A stretch of 27,882 bases of DNA, taken from positions 1 to 27,882 of the IMG/VR virus record IMGVR_UViG_3300001460_000142. One strand, written 5' to 3'. Of this stretch, positions 7,545-13,617 are shown one piece after another. The stretch comes from a virus. Under the pieces are notes generated by a model. That model saw nothing but the letters and a program-made list of their open reading frames with translations, searched no databases and was not told the origin of the DNA. Made by a program: the position numbers and the translations under genes. The stretch's first letter is position 1. Each line of letters opens with the position of its first letter.

Positions 7545-8297
7545 TTACAAACCTTTTGGTTTTTGTTTATCTCTAATAAAAGCTCGTTCCTTACCTATTT
7601 CTGTAATCTCTTGAGAGTCTTGTGGACGGCCAACAAATAATGCTTTATTCCTCTCTGAAGCTTCTCCACTTTTAAGATAACTAAATGTAATTGCTCTCCT
7701 CTCGGAATTAACAGTGGGGACACCATGATATGAAGTATCTGAATTAAGGAAAATAACAAGCCTATTATTAATTGGTTCTAATTCTCGTTTCATTTTCTGC
7801 ATACTATCGTCCCAGATTTCTAAACAGCCCTCATCTTTTTCCCTAACATAATTCTCTTTGTTTAAATAAAACAAAAGAGTTAATTCTTTCCTCAATTTAT
7901 TCTCTGGGTGTTTCCTCGCATCGCTATGAATCATTTGATATGATTTTGGAAGCATTGTCCTCATGCCAGACCACCTCATGCTTTTATCAACATGAATATC
8001 TTCTATTTTGGTTATATCTTTAACATAGTTCAAAAATTCAACATCATGAAAGAATTCAACTAACTCAGCAATTTTACTTGGCATTTTATCTAAATCACTA
8101 ATCGCCAGCATTTTTTCTTCTAGAATATTTGTTTTCCCATTTATTTTTTTATGGCCAGAATGCCACAACTCAGATTCTTTATCTGGCCATTCTTTTTTAA
8201 TATCATCAACTAAATGATTCTGAAGTAAATTATCTACTACCCAAACTGGGTAAGGGTCAGTAAAACTTTTAATTTCCAAATTATCACTTAATTTCAT
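7545..8297 (-). CDS. 2-oxoglutarate/Fe(II)-dependent oxygenase, 250 aa
   Basis: The facial triad of a double-stranded beta-helix dioxygenase is visible: H124-S-D126 in MIHSD, distal H191 in SYHGVP, and the 2OG-binding Arg at about 200 in ERRAITFSY (numbered from the chosen start). The spacing fits the prolyl-4-hydroxylase-like 2OG-FeII oxygenases common in marine phages. I chose ATG at 8297, just behind the TAG of the upstream gene, because MKLSDNLEI begins a normal domain; the longer frame to 8357 only adds residues overlapping the neighbour. Substrate unknown: a phage protein, nucleotide or surface sugar are all possible. No Shine-Dalgarno is visible; expression probably depends on coupling to the upstream gene. 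Confidence 0.85.
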   Translation of the reverse strand: MKLSDNLEIKSFTDPYPVWVVDNLLQNHLVDDIKKEWPDKESELWHSGHKKINGKTNILEEKMLAISDLDKMPSKIAELVEFFHDVEFLNYVKDITKIEDIHVDKSMRWSGMRTMLPKSYQMIHSDARKHPENKLRKELTLLFYLNKENYVREKDEGCLEIWDDSMQKMKRELEPINNRLVIFLNSDTSYHGVPTVNSERRAITFSYLKSGEASERNKALFVGRPQDSQEITEIGKERAFIRDKQKPKGL

Positions 8298-8301
8298 TTT
8301 A

Positions 8302-8592
8302 CTATAATTTAATTGTAATTGGAGCAATTTCCTCCAATTCTTCGCAAAGCCTGTCAATCTCCCCTCTTTCCATTTTTCGAGCTTTACTCCTTAATTTTGA
8401 TACTTGCGCTCCAAAATCACGAAATTGTTCGTCTTGATTTATATTGCACTTTAATTTACTATCAAAAATAAAAGTATCAAATACCTCATATCGAATAGGG
8501 TCAATGCATTTTTCAATAGGATCAAATGTAGAATTTCCTACGACATAATCAAAGATGTCATACCTGCTTACCTTGATTTTAACTTTTTCCAT
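8302..8592 (-). CDS. Hypothetical protein, 96 aa
   Basis: A soluble protein with a beta-rich first half (MEKVKIKVSRYDIFDYVVG) and a charged helical second half (KLRSKARKMERGEID...). I do not recognise the family. It begins a transcription unit with a perfect TATAAT 6 nt before its ATG and ends 4 nt before the oxygenase start, so the two are probably co-expressed. Confidence 0.65.
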   Translation of the reverse strand: MEKVKIKVSRYDIFDYVVGNSTFDPIEKCIDPIRYEVFDTFIFDSKLKCNINQDEQFRDFGAQVSKLRSKARKMERGEIDRLCEELEEIAPITIKL

Positions 8593-8598
8593 CTAACT

Positions 8599-8629
8599 AT
8601 TATAAATAGAAAAATAAAGATTTCTACAA
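8599..8629 (-). promoter_or_regulatory. Promoter of the oxygenase unit
   Basis: A perfect TATAAT (8604-8599) lies 6 nt from the ATG at 8592. A possible -35, TTGTAG (8629-8624), sits at a long 19-bp spacing, or TGTAGA at 18 bp, so the -35 is weak. Confidence 0.5.
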
Positions 8630-8632
8630 AAT

Positions 8633-8857
8633 TTATTTACTTGATAAATAAATTTCTTTTGACATCACATTACTTGTTTCTCTTCTAATAATTACAATTG
8701 GATCATCATAAAAATTAATATCAAGAATTCTATTCTTGTTATATTGCCAATAATCTAAAGCTTCTTTTTCGTTATGAAATTCTGGGGTATCTGCAAGAGG
8801 TTCATACTTAAAGCCTCTATCTTTTGCTATAATATGAACTTGCTTATATTTTTTCAT
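8633..8857 (-). CDS. Hypothetical protein, 74 aa
   Basis: A small protein with a basic N-terminus (MKKYKQVHIIAKDRGFKYEP), a central FHNEKEALDYWQYNKN helix and a beta-rich end. The family is not recognised. Its ATG lies 2 nt after the stop of the beta-propeller gene, so it is read as the last gene of that unit. Confidence 0.6.
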   Translation of the reverse strand: MKKYKQVHIIAKDRGFKYEPLADTPEFHNEKEALDYWQYNKNRILDINFYDDPIVIIRRETSNVMSKEIYLSSK

Positions 8858-8859
8858 TT

Positions 8860-10062
8860 TTAGAACTCAAGCTTGATAGCTTTTGAGGTGCCAGCTAAAC
8901 CAAGGTAAACATTCTTATCTTTTACTAAAGCTGCTGTTGAATATCCAGTTCCTATACTCATAATCCCAGAACCCGCTTTAGCACTTAAGTGGCCATCTGA
9001 AAATTCGTATTCATAATCTTTCCATTGTATCTCATAGGTTTCTGGATTAATTCTAAAACACTTGGTATCAGCCCAAAACGAACTGTAAAGCCAACCATCA
9101 GGAGCCAAGTAACCGTGAAAGTTTTTATTTTTATTAGCTAAAGCAAGATAATCCTTCGGTAAGTCTATCTCTTCATAACTATCATCAATACAATTAATAA
9201 TAAGAATCTTTTTTCCTGTTCTCGGTAAACAAAAGATCTTGTTCTCCGACTCTACGTAAGTCGCTCCAACATATTTTACTGAGAAGCCCGAAACTCCTGA
9301 CGTAACTGGAGCCCCATCTAAATATGTAAATTTTCCATCTTTATCAATTTTTGAGATACTCGTCCCAAGTGCAGGTGGCATATAGACCTCTCCCTTTTTG
9401 TCAGTAGTCGCTCCCCAAATATGATTAAACATTGTATACCGATTTGGTTTAGGTGGCGTAAATGACCCAACTTCTCCTGTATTTGTATCTAAAGTATAAA
9501 TTTTTAAAGTTTTAGTATAAGAGGGCATGTAGATAATTCCATTTAATCCCTCTGCCCCAGATCTAACTTGAGGACTCATCTTGAATTTCTTTTCTATAGT
9601 TATAGAACCAGTCTTCCTACCGAGTTTACCAATAGAACTTGCATAAGCTGGCATAAAGTAAGTATATCCATCCGAAGCCTCGACAGTGCCGATAAAACCT
9701 TTGTAACCTAATTTATTTCTTTTTATAGAATCAGTGGCTGTATCAGTCTCAATATGCATGTCCGACTTATAACCCAACGAATGAATGATGCCGTTATCAT
9801 CTATCGCCATAGTGCGTGTTTTAGTAAGATTGCCGACTATTTCGTTTTTTAAATATTTAAAACTCGGCCAAGGCAAACTAGTCGATCCGATGCCAACGCT
9901 CGTCGATCCGATGCCAACGCTCGTCGATCCGATGCCAACGCTCGTCGATCCGATGCCAACGCTCGTCGATCCGATGCCAACTCTTGGAGAAACAACTTCG
10001 TTAACTACTTTCTTGTAAGTTTTTAAGAAGTTAAGTATTTTTTTTATGAACCCATAAAACAT
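8860..10062 (-). CDS. Beta-propeller-like protein with a VGIGSTS tandem-repeat stalk, 400 aa
   Basis: The N-terminal 28 residues are basic and amphipathic, possibly a virion or membrane anchor. Residues about 28-62 are five copies of VGIGSTS encoded by five near-perfect 21-bp repeats. The rest (about 70-400) contains repeated modules of the type Y-x-P...I-x-x-L/I-D-x-x-T-G/D-G (for example GIIYMPSYTKTLKIYTLDT, GEVYMPPALGTSISKID), as in NHL, SMP-30 or Kelch-like propellers; I estimate five to seven blades. Propellers in phage fibres often bind or cleave glycans. VGIGSTS-type motifs are also common in phage fibres, so a minor tail or receptor-binding protein on a stalk is my best guess. It follows the endolysin by 45 bp and precedes a small unknown. 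No catalytic signature is evident. Confidence 0.7.
   Translation of the reverse strand: MFYGFIKKILNFLKTYKKVVNEVVSPRVGIGSTSVGIGSTSVGIGSTSVGIGSTSVGIGSTSLPWPSFKYLKNEIVGNLTKTRTMAIDDNGIIHSLGYKSDMHIETDTATDSIKRNKLGYKGFIGTVEASDGYTYFMPAYASSIGKLGRKTGSITIEKKFKMSPQVRSGAEGLNGIIYMPSYTKTLKIYTLDTNTGEVGSFTPPKPNRYTMFNHIWGATTDKKGEVYMPPALGTSISKIDKDGKFTYLDGAPVTSGVSGFSVKYVGATYVESENKIFCLPRTGKKILIINCIDDSYEEIDLPKDYLALANKNKNFHGYLAPDGWLYSSFWADTKCFRINPETYEIQWKDYEYEFSDGHLSAKAGSGIMSIGTGYSTAALVKDKNVYLGLAGTSKAIKLEF
9881..9985. repeat. Five tandem 21-bp repeats inside the propeller gene
   Basis: The unit GTCGATCCGATGCCAACGCTC (plus strand, 21 bp) begins at 9881, 9902, 9923, 9944 and 9965. The first four copies are identical; the last differs only at its end. 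The unit is 13/21 G+C in AT-rich surroundings. Being 7 codons long, gain or loss of units would change stalk length without breaking the frame. Confidence 0.95.
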
Positions 10063-10107
10063 TATTTTAACAGTTTTCTTACGAATTTCTATATAGGCAT
10101 CTATCTG

Positions 10108-10728
10108 CTATACTAATCTTATTCGACTTCTTATTTTAGAAACATGCCTTCTTTTCTCTAAAACAGAACCACCTTCTCTGCTCCCCGCCCCATTAGTATT
10201 CCCTTCAATTGTAGTTACATAACCACTTGAGTCTACGTCTTTTACGGCTAAACCAATGTGAGAAAATGTAAATACGACAATATCACCAGCTTTAATATCT
10301 TCATTTGTAGGTTTCCGTAGATCTACTCCCTTGCTAGATTGCTGCTTCGCCCAATTTTCAAAGTCCCAAGCCCCAGCAGTTCTAGGTCTTTTAAACAAGA
10401 TGTCTTCTCCGTCAATAGCTTCTCTGACTAACCAACAAATAAATGCAGCACACCAAGGCCACCCTTTATCTGCGTCAAGCCATGTAGCAGCTTTGTATTC
10501 ATCAACTCTAGGGCCGCAATTACTCCCATCAACCTCGGAAACACCAATTTCTTCACGAGCTAATTGAACCAGTTTATCTGGAAGACTACCGCTTATGGAA
10601 ATATCCTCTTTTGTAGATAGTTTCGCTAAAATAGCGTTCCAAGTAACGGGACCATCAGCGCCATCAGCATAAACTCCAAGGAGTTTTTGAACTGCTTTTA
10701 CGACTTCTTTTTTGCCTTTAAATTGCAT
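10108..10728 (-). CDS. Endolysin: peptidoglycan-binding domain plus CHAP-type amidase/peptidase, 206 aa
   Basis: From the chosen ATG (10728), residues 7-36 (VVKAVQKLLGVYADGADGPV...) match a PG_binding_1 module. Residues about 50-200 form a CHAP-like domain with catalytic C93 in WPWCAAF, H157 in FSHIGLA and E175 in TIEGNTN. It would cut murein cross-links or the amide bond once released by the holin. The frame stays open up to 10830, but the extra 34 residues lie wholly inside the holin gene and their ATG has no ribosome site; ATG 10728 follows the holin stop by 4 nt and starts right at the PG-binding domain. No signal peptide, so release by holin is expected. Confidence 0.85.
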   Translation of the reverse strand: MQFKGKKEVVKAVQKLLGVYADGADGPVTWNAILAKLSTKEDISISGSLPDKLVQLAREEIGVSEVDGSNCGPRVDEYKAATWLDADKGWPWCAAFICWLVREAIDGEDILFKRPRTAGAWDFENWAKQQSSKGVDLRKPTNEDIKAGDIVVFTFSHIGLAVKDVDSSGYVTTIEGNTNGAGSREGGSVLEKRRHVSKIRSRIRLV

Positions 10729-10732
10729 AGTT

Positions 10733-11050
10733 TTATTTTCTGAGAAACTTATCGGCGTTTCTTGCGAATTTTTCTCCGATCCGAACAATGCCCGTAATAA
10801 CTTCTGGACTAATGACTCCAATGATACCATAAGTAATAGCTTTAGTTAGAGATGAAACGTCTGTTTGTTCTAGAACAAACCAAGCGATAGTTGCAGCTAT
10901 ACCCGCTGTTACAATCTTTTTGAATTGTTCCATACAAGATAAATCTTTGTTAGCGTGTAATAATCTAGCGAACATAGCCGCAGCCCCGATCAAGGAAACC
11001 AGCCAACCACCATTCAAGAATTCTTTGATTATCGATTTTTCGGGTTCCAT
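10733..11050 (-). CDS. Holin, three-helix class III-like, 105 aa
   Basis: Three hydrophobic segments are visible: about residues 14-30 (GGWLVSLIGAAAMFARLL), 46-62 (IVTAGIAATIAWFVL) and 71-92 (AITYGIIGVISPEVITGIV), followed by a basic tail ending in KFLRK. This layout matches LydA/phage_holin_3-type holins. It lies directly before the endolysin, giving a classic holin-endolysin pair for timed lysis. It starts a transcription unit: a promoter partly built from the upstream terminator hairpin lies with its -10 box 8 nt before the ATG. Confidence 0.75.
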   Translation of the reverse strand: MEPEKSIIKEFLNGGWLVSLIGAAAMFARLLHANKDLSCMEQFKKIVTAGIAATIAWFVLEQTDVSSLTKAITYGIIGVISPEVITGIVRIGEKFARNADKFLRK

Positions 11051-11058
11051 ATATTCTT

Positions 11059-11086
11059 ATGTTACACAAAAAAAGCCTCCTGTGAA
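11059..11086 (-). promoter_or_regulatory. Lysis promoter with -35 box inside a terminator loop
   Basis: TTCACA (11086-11081, exactly the loop of the terminator hairpin), 16-bp spacer, TAACAT (11064-11059), then 8 nt to the holin ATG. It matches the sigma70 consensus at 5/6 and 4/6 positions. Confidence 0.45.
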
Positions 11087-11096
11087 GGAGGCTTTT
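11071..11096 (-). terminator. Rho-independent terminator behind the beta-barrel gene
   Basis: AAAAGCCTCC and GGAGGCTTTT form a perfect 10-bp stem with a 6-nt loop. On the minus strand it is followed by a run of T (seven in total including the stem end). It lies 27 bp past the stop of the beta-barrel gene. Confidence 0.9.
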
Positions 11097-11122
11097 AAAA
11101 TTTATATATAATGTAATTAAAA

Positions 11123-11803
11123 TTAGAACTTATAACTGAGTCCAGCACTAACTCCCCAATCGTGATCAAGATCGTAAAGAGTGCCATTCTCATCATTGTT
11201 AAGGTAAGAGGCTTTAGCTCCAATAGAGAGTCCATTGCCAATATCATAACCAACGGAAACTCCAAGCTCTACAGCATTGTAGTCGTTTGCAAAATTTGCA
11301 GACGCAAAAGGAGTAAGAGTAAGATTATCAATAAGAAGACCCAAATCTTTGGAAATAGTAAGCTCTGCTCCATAAGAAGCACTAGAACCAAGTTGATGCC
11401 AAGCATTTACAGTGAAGTCTGCAATAGAGTCAGTATAAGTTAGTCCTAGACCAAGCTGCTCCCAACCTCCGTAAGAAGACTCAATCTTCTTAAAAGAAGC
11501 TTCCCCTGCAAAATCTTGACCTAGAAGATTTACTGAGCGGCCCCAAGATACTAAAACATCAGTATCTGTATTCCCGTCTCCTTCAGCAAGGCCAATGCCA
11601 ACAGATAGATCTCCGTCTGCAACAGCGGTTCCGAGAAGTAGTGAATAGTTAGCGGTGTCCTCCCTAACGGCCAAACCGTTACGGACAGACAAATTACTAA
11701 AAGAAATACCAGCTTCAGCAGAGACATCTGCAATGTTAGTAGCTTTAACTGCGCCAAACATTGCAGCGCCCATGATTAATGTTGTTAGAATTGTTTTATT
11801 CAT
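11123..11803 (-). CDS. Secreted outer-membrane beta-barrel-like protein, 226 aa
   Basis: A signal peptide is clear: basic N-terminus MNKT, hydrophobic core ILTTLIMGAAMFGAV, then a likely cleavage near KATNIADVSAEA. The mature part alternates polar and hydrophobic residues in many short strands separated by Gly/Asn/Asp turns and ends in GVSAGLSYKF, with the C-terminal Phe used by BAM substrates. I estimate eight to ten strands. It is a single-gene unit between a promoter and a strong terminator. Phage-encoded barrels (Lom-like) change the host surface, for example to block superinfection, but the role here is inferred. No motif identifies a specific porin or enzyme family. Confidence 0.75.
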   Translation of the reverse strand: MNKTILTTLIMGAAMFGAVKATNIADVSAEAGISFSNLSVRNGLAVREDTANYSLLLGTAVADGDLSVGIGLAEGDGNTDTDVLVSWGRSVNLLGQDFAGEASFKKIESSYGGWEQLGLGLTYTDSIADFTVNAWHQLGSSASYGAELTISKDLGLLIDNLTLTPFASANFANDYNAVELGVSVGYDIGNGLSIGAKASYLNNDENGTLYDLDHDWGVSAGLSYKF

Positions 11804-11809
11804 ATATTA

Positions 11810-11838
11810 ACTATGTATTACAGAATTGTAATAGTCAA
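11810..11838 (-). promoter_or_regulatory. Promoter of the beta-barrel gene
   Basis: TTGACT (11838-11833), 17-bp spacer, CATAGT (11815-11810), 6 nt to the ATG; alternatively TACATA at a 15-bp spacing, 8 nt from the ATG. Good -35, modest -10. Confidence 0.5.
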
Positions 11839-11844
11839 GGGAAA

Positions 11845-12066
11845 TTATTCTTCTTCAACCTCTGGATCTTCAATAGGCTCAATATTACTGGCAAACTCAG
11901 GATTTGCGTCAACTTGCTGATCTGGAGTTGCAGCAGAACGAATCTTATTTATTAATACTACGGCTGCTTCAGCAACTCCCATGCCTTGAGACTTGACAGC
12001 AATATCAATTAACTGAGCCAAAGCTTGAAGCTCCTCTTGTGTGAATTCAATTTCAATGTTTTTCAT
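11845..12066 (-). CDS. Hypothetical small acidic protein, 73 aa
   Basis: Mostly alpha-helical (EFTQEELQALAQLIDIAVKS...), with a very acidic, Pro-containing tail ending EVEEE. No membrane segment or known motif. It has its own promoter with a perfect TATAAT 9 nt from the ATG. The helical body plus acidic tail resembles small phage assembly or regulatory proteins, but I cannot name a family. Confidence 0.65.
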   Translation of the reverse strand: MKNIEIEFTQEELQALAQLIDIAVKSQGMGVAEAAVVLINKIRSAATPDQQVDANPEFASNIEPIEDPEVEEE

Positions 12067-12075
12067 ATATATGAT

Positions 12076-12103
12076 ATTATATATTCAAATCCAAAAAAAT
12101 CAA
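12076..12103 (-). promoter_or_regulatory. Promoter of the 73-aa acidic protein gene
   Basis: TTGATT (12103-12098), 16-bp spacer, perfect TATAAT (12081-12076), 9 nt to the ATG at 12066. No Shine-Dalgarno lies in those 9 nt. Confidence 0.65.
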
Positions 12104-12405
12104 AACCAAATTCTAAAATTTCCCGTGCCAGTATATCTGAAGCCAGCATCATAAGGATCAAGAAAAAAACCCGTGCCAGCATTTCCTCCAGCACCTGTAT
12201 GACTCCACTGCCCAGAGAGAGTATCTATTTTTCTATTGTATTCTTGAATATCTTGCGTGAATTCCCCATAACTTCCACTATGCGACCCTCCTCCACTAAT
12301 AAATTCGCCAGTCAAAACTCTACGATATTCCTGCCATACCCCACTACCTGTTGAAAAATCAGTGTGGATTTGGTCTCTAATTGGACTCCCTGCTTGATAT
12401 GCCAT
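12100..12405 (-). CDS. Hypothetical Gly/Ser-rich protein, 101 aa
   Basis: Rich in Gly, Ser, Thr and aromatics (ISGGGSHSGSYGEF, GAGGNAGTGFF), ending RIWF. No signal peptide, membrane helix or recognised motif. The composition suggests an extended, beta-rich structural protein, perhaps a minor virion component. It stands between a strong terminator upstream and the 73-aa gene promoter downstream. Confidence 0.6.
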   Translation of the reverse strand: MAYQAGSPIRDQIHTDFSTGSGVWQEYRRVLTGEFISGGGSHSGSYGEFTQDIQEYNRKIDTLSGQWSHTGAGGNAGTGFFLDPYDAGFRYTGTGNFRIWF

Positions 12406-12411
12406 TACTAA

Positions 12412-12440
12412 AATTTACACTTAAAAAACTTTATTTTCCA
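12412..12440 (-). promoter_or_regulatory. Weak promoter candidate overlapping a terminator
   Basis: TGGAAA (12440-12435, loop and right arm of the terminator), 17-bp spacer, TAAATT (12417-12412), 6 nt to the ATG at 12405. Each hexamer matches consensus at 4/6 positions; listed because the geometry equals that of the stronger promoters. Confidence 0.3.
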
Positions 12441-12456
12441 CTGGGAAAATAAAGTT
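12427..12456 (-). terminator. Strong rho-independent terminator overlapping the lipoprotein stop codon
   Basis: A perfect 13-bp stem (AACTTTATTTTCC with GGAAAATAAAGTT) and 4-nt loop, followed on the minus strand by a T-run. The last codons and stop of the lipoprotein gene lie inside the hairpin. Confidence 0.9.
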
Positions 12457-12700
12457 GTCTTTCTAAACTTCTAAATCTTGAATCAGAATGCCAAATTTCA
12501 TCACCTTGAGGAATGTAAACTCCTTTACTTGTGTTTACTGGAAGACCCTTCTTTAGACTCAGCGTAGAAGGCTGATAAATGTTGAAAGCTTGCGTCTTCA
12601 CGGATGAGTTCGTCGCGCAAGAGGTCAGCCCTATCAGCATCGCCACCGTTGGAACGAATATTTTCAATTTCTTGAATAATTCTTTTTCTTTGCTTTTCAT
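12431..12700 (-). CDS. Outer-membrane lipoprotein, o-spanin-like (Rz1-type), 89 aa
   Basis: A basic start, hydrophobic stretch IFVPTVAMLIG and lipobox LTSC with Cys28 give a signal-peptidase II lipoprotein of about 62 mature residues. The mature part has a VNTSKGVYIPQGDEIWHSDSRF segment and a helical end (SLERQLY). It overlaps the upstream gene by 176 bp in another frame, the arrangement typical of embedded or overlapping spanin pairs. In Gram-negative phages the o-spanin joins the i-spanin across the periplasm to fuse the membranes at lysis. It lies about 1.4 kb from holin and endolysin. Lipoprotein is confident; spanin is inferred from architecture. Confidence 0.75.
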   Translation of the reverse strand: MKSKEKELFKKLKIFVPTVAMLIGLTSCATNSSVKTQAFNIYQPSTLSLKKGLPVNTSKGVYIPQGDEIWHSDSRFRSLERQLYFPSGK

Positions 12701-12791
12701 GATTGTTTCTTAATTCTATATAAAAAAGCTTATTTTTTAAAGATAAAAACAACTCAATTGATTTTAGAACACTTTTAATTAAGGAAAGCAT
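12525..12791 (-). CDS. i-spanin-like / coiled-coil protein overlapping the lipoprotein gene, 88 aa
   Basis: The N-terminal 27 residues form a moderately hydrophobic helix (MLSLIKSVLKSIELFLSLKN), then a charged coiled-coil region (HEKQRKRIIQEIENIRS) and RADLLRDELIRE with FQHLSAFYA. The 3' 176 bp also encode the lipoprotein in another frame. Position and overlap suggest the inner-membrane partner of a spanin pair, but the N-terminal segment is weak for a transmembrane anchor, so a peripheral role is possible. The start overlaps the epimerase stop by 17 bp. Confidence 0.6.
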   Translation of the reverse strand: MLSLIKSVLKSIELFLSLKNKLFYIELRNNHEKQRKRIIQEIENIRSNGGDADRADLLRDELIREDASFQHLSAFYAESKEGSSSKHK

Positions 12792-13617
12792 CGATATTTT
12801 GTTCTACATATTGTTCTACAGTCTGCCATTTATAGTCCCCAATAACTTCTATAAGTTTTGAGTTATCTGCCTTGGTCAACTTTTGATATTGCCCTTTTAA
12901 TTCTTTAGGCATTGGCACCTCTGTAATTGTAGTATAAGCATTCGCTTTTATTATATTGGCTACATCTCTAAAAGAAATCTCCTGTCCTGTTCCTACATTA
13001 TAAATGCCTGACTGTTCTATATCTAGCATTCTGTAGTGCATTTCACAAACATCATCTACAGAGACAAAATCTCTTTTATACTTTTCGCTTTTCTCAAAAA
13101 GTATTATTTCACCGTTTTTTTGAGCTTGTTTAATGAATTTAGAAACAGGGCTGGCTTGATCGCCTTTTTTTTCTTCTCCTAATCCATATACGTTAAAGTA
13201 TCTAAATCCTTGATATGGATAATTTTGATTCATAAGCCAACAATCAAACATATACTTACTATAAGCATAAGGGCTTAATGGTTTACAAAAATCAGATTCT
13301 TTAAAACTCCTTGATACCCCATAAACAGAAGCACTACTTGCATACTGGAACTTAATTTCCAACATTTCACACATTTTATAGAGTTTTGTAGAGAACTCAA
13401 AGTTTTGATTTAATATTTTTTTCAGATCAGTTTCGGTAGTGCTAGAGTTGGCCCCAAGATGTATAACTATATCTTGATCAAGCAAATCAGGAATGCCTGA
13501 GTTCCCAAGATTAATATCAAACCTAGTTACATTATATCCTCTATGCTCTAGATAAGCAGAAAGATTACCTCCAATAAATCCTCCTGCTCCAGTTATTAAA
13601 ACTTTATTCGCTTTCAC
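12775..13617 (-). CDS. hldD: ADP-L-glycero-D-manno-heptose 6-epimerase (HldD-like), 280 aa
   Basis: An extended short-chain dehydrogenase with NAD(P)-binding GAGGFIGG (residues 10-17), the HldD signature SSTTETD (58-64), catalytic Y117-x-x-x-K121, GFRYFNVYG, and KRDFVSVDDV. The C-terminal KGQYQKLTKADNSKL closely follows the HldD pattern KGRYQAFTQADL. HldD converts ADP-D-glycero- to ADP-L-glycero-manno-heptose in the cytoplasm, the last step of precursor supply for LPS inner core. It is about 30 residues shorter than E. coli HldD. It is separated by 6 kb from the kinase and transferase genes it should work with. Its start overlaps the upstream gene by 14 bp. The STTETD motif makes HldD much likelier than a generic sugar epimerase. 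Confidence 0.9.
   Translation of the reverse strand: MKANKVLITGAGGFIGGNLSAYLEHRGYNVTRFDINLGNSGIPDLLDQDIVIHLGANSSTTETDLKKILNQNFEFSTKLYKMCEMLEIKFQYASSASVYGVSRSFKESDFCKPLSPYAYSKYMFDCWLMNQNYPYQGFRYFNVYGLGEEKKGDQASPVSKFIKQAQKNGEIILFEKSEKYKRDFVSVDDVCEMHYRMLDIEQSGIYNVGTGQEISFRDVANIIKANAYTTITEVPMPKELKGQYQKLTKADNSKLIEVIGDYKWQTVEQYVEQNIDAFLN

Noticed and set aside
8298-8357. N-terminal 20-residue extension of the oxygenase frame
   Set aside because: It overlaps the upstream 96-aa gene; the ATG at 8297 directly behind that gene's stop gives a normal domain start.
9881-9985. Possible CRISPR-like array
   Set aside because: The units are directly adjacent 21-mers without spacers and lie in frame within a gene.
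9785-10018. Plus-strand frame with a repeated VDPMPTL peptide
   Set aside because: It is only the opposite reading of the 21-bp repeats inside the propeller gene, with no promoter or ribosome site.
10729-10830. N-terminal 34-residue extension of the endolysin frame
   Set aside because: It lies inside the holin gene, its ATG has no ribosome site, and the PG-binding domain starts just after the internal ATG at 10728.
11551-11757. Minus-strand 68-codon frame inside the beta-barrel gene
   Set aside because: An out-of-frame shadow of a well-supported gene with no ribosome site or conserved motif.
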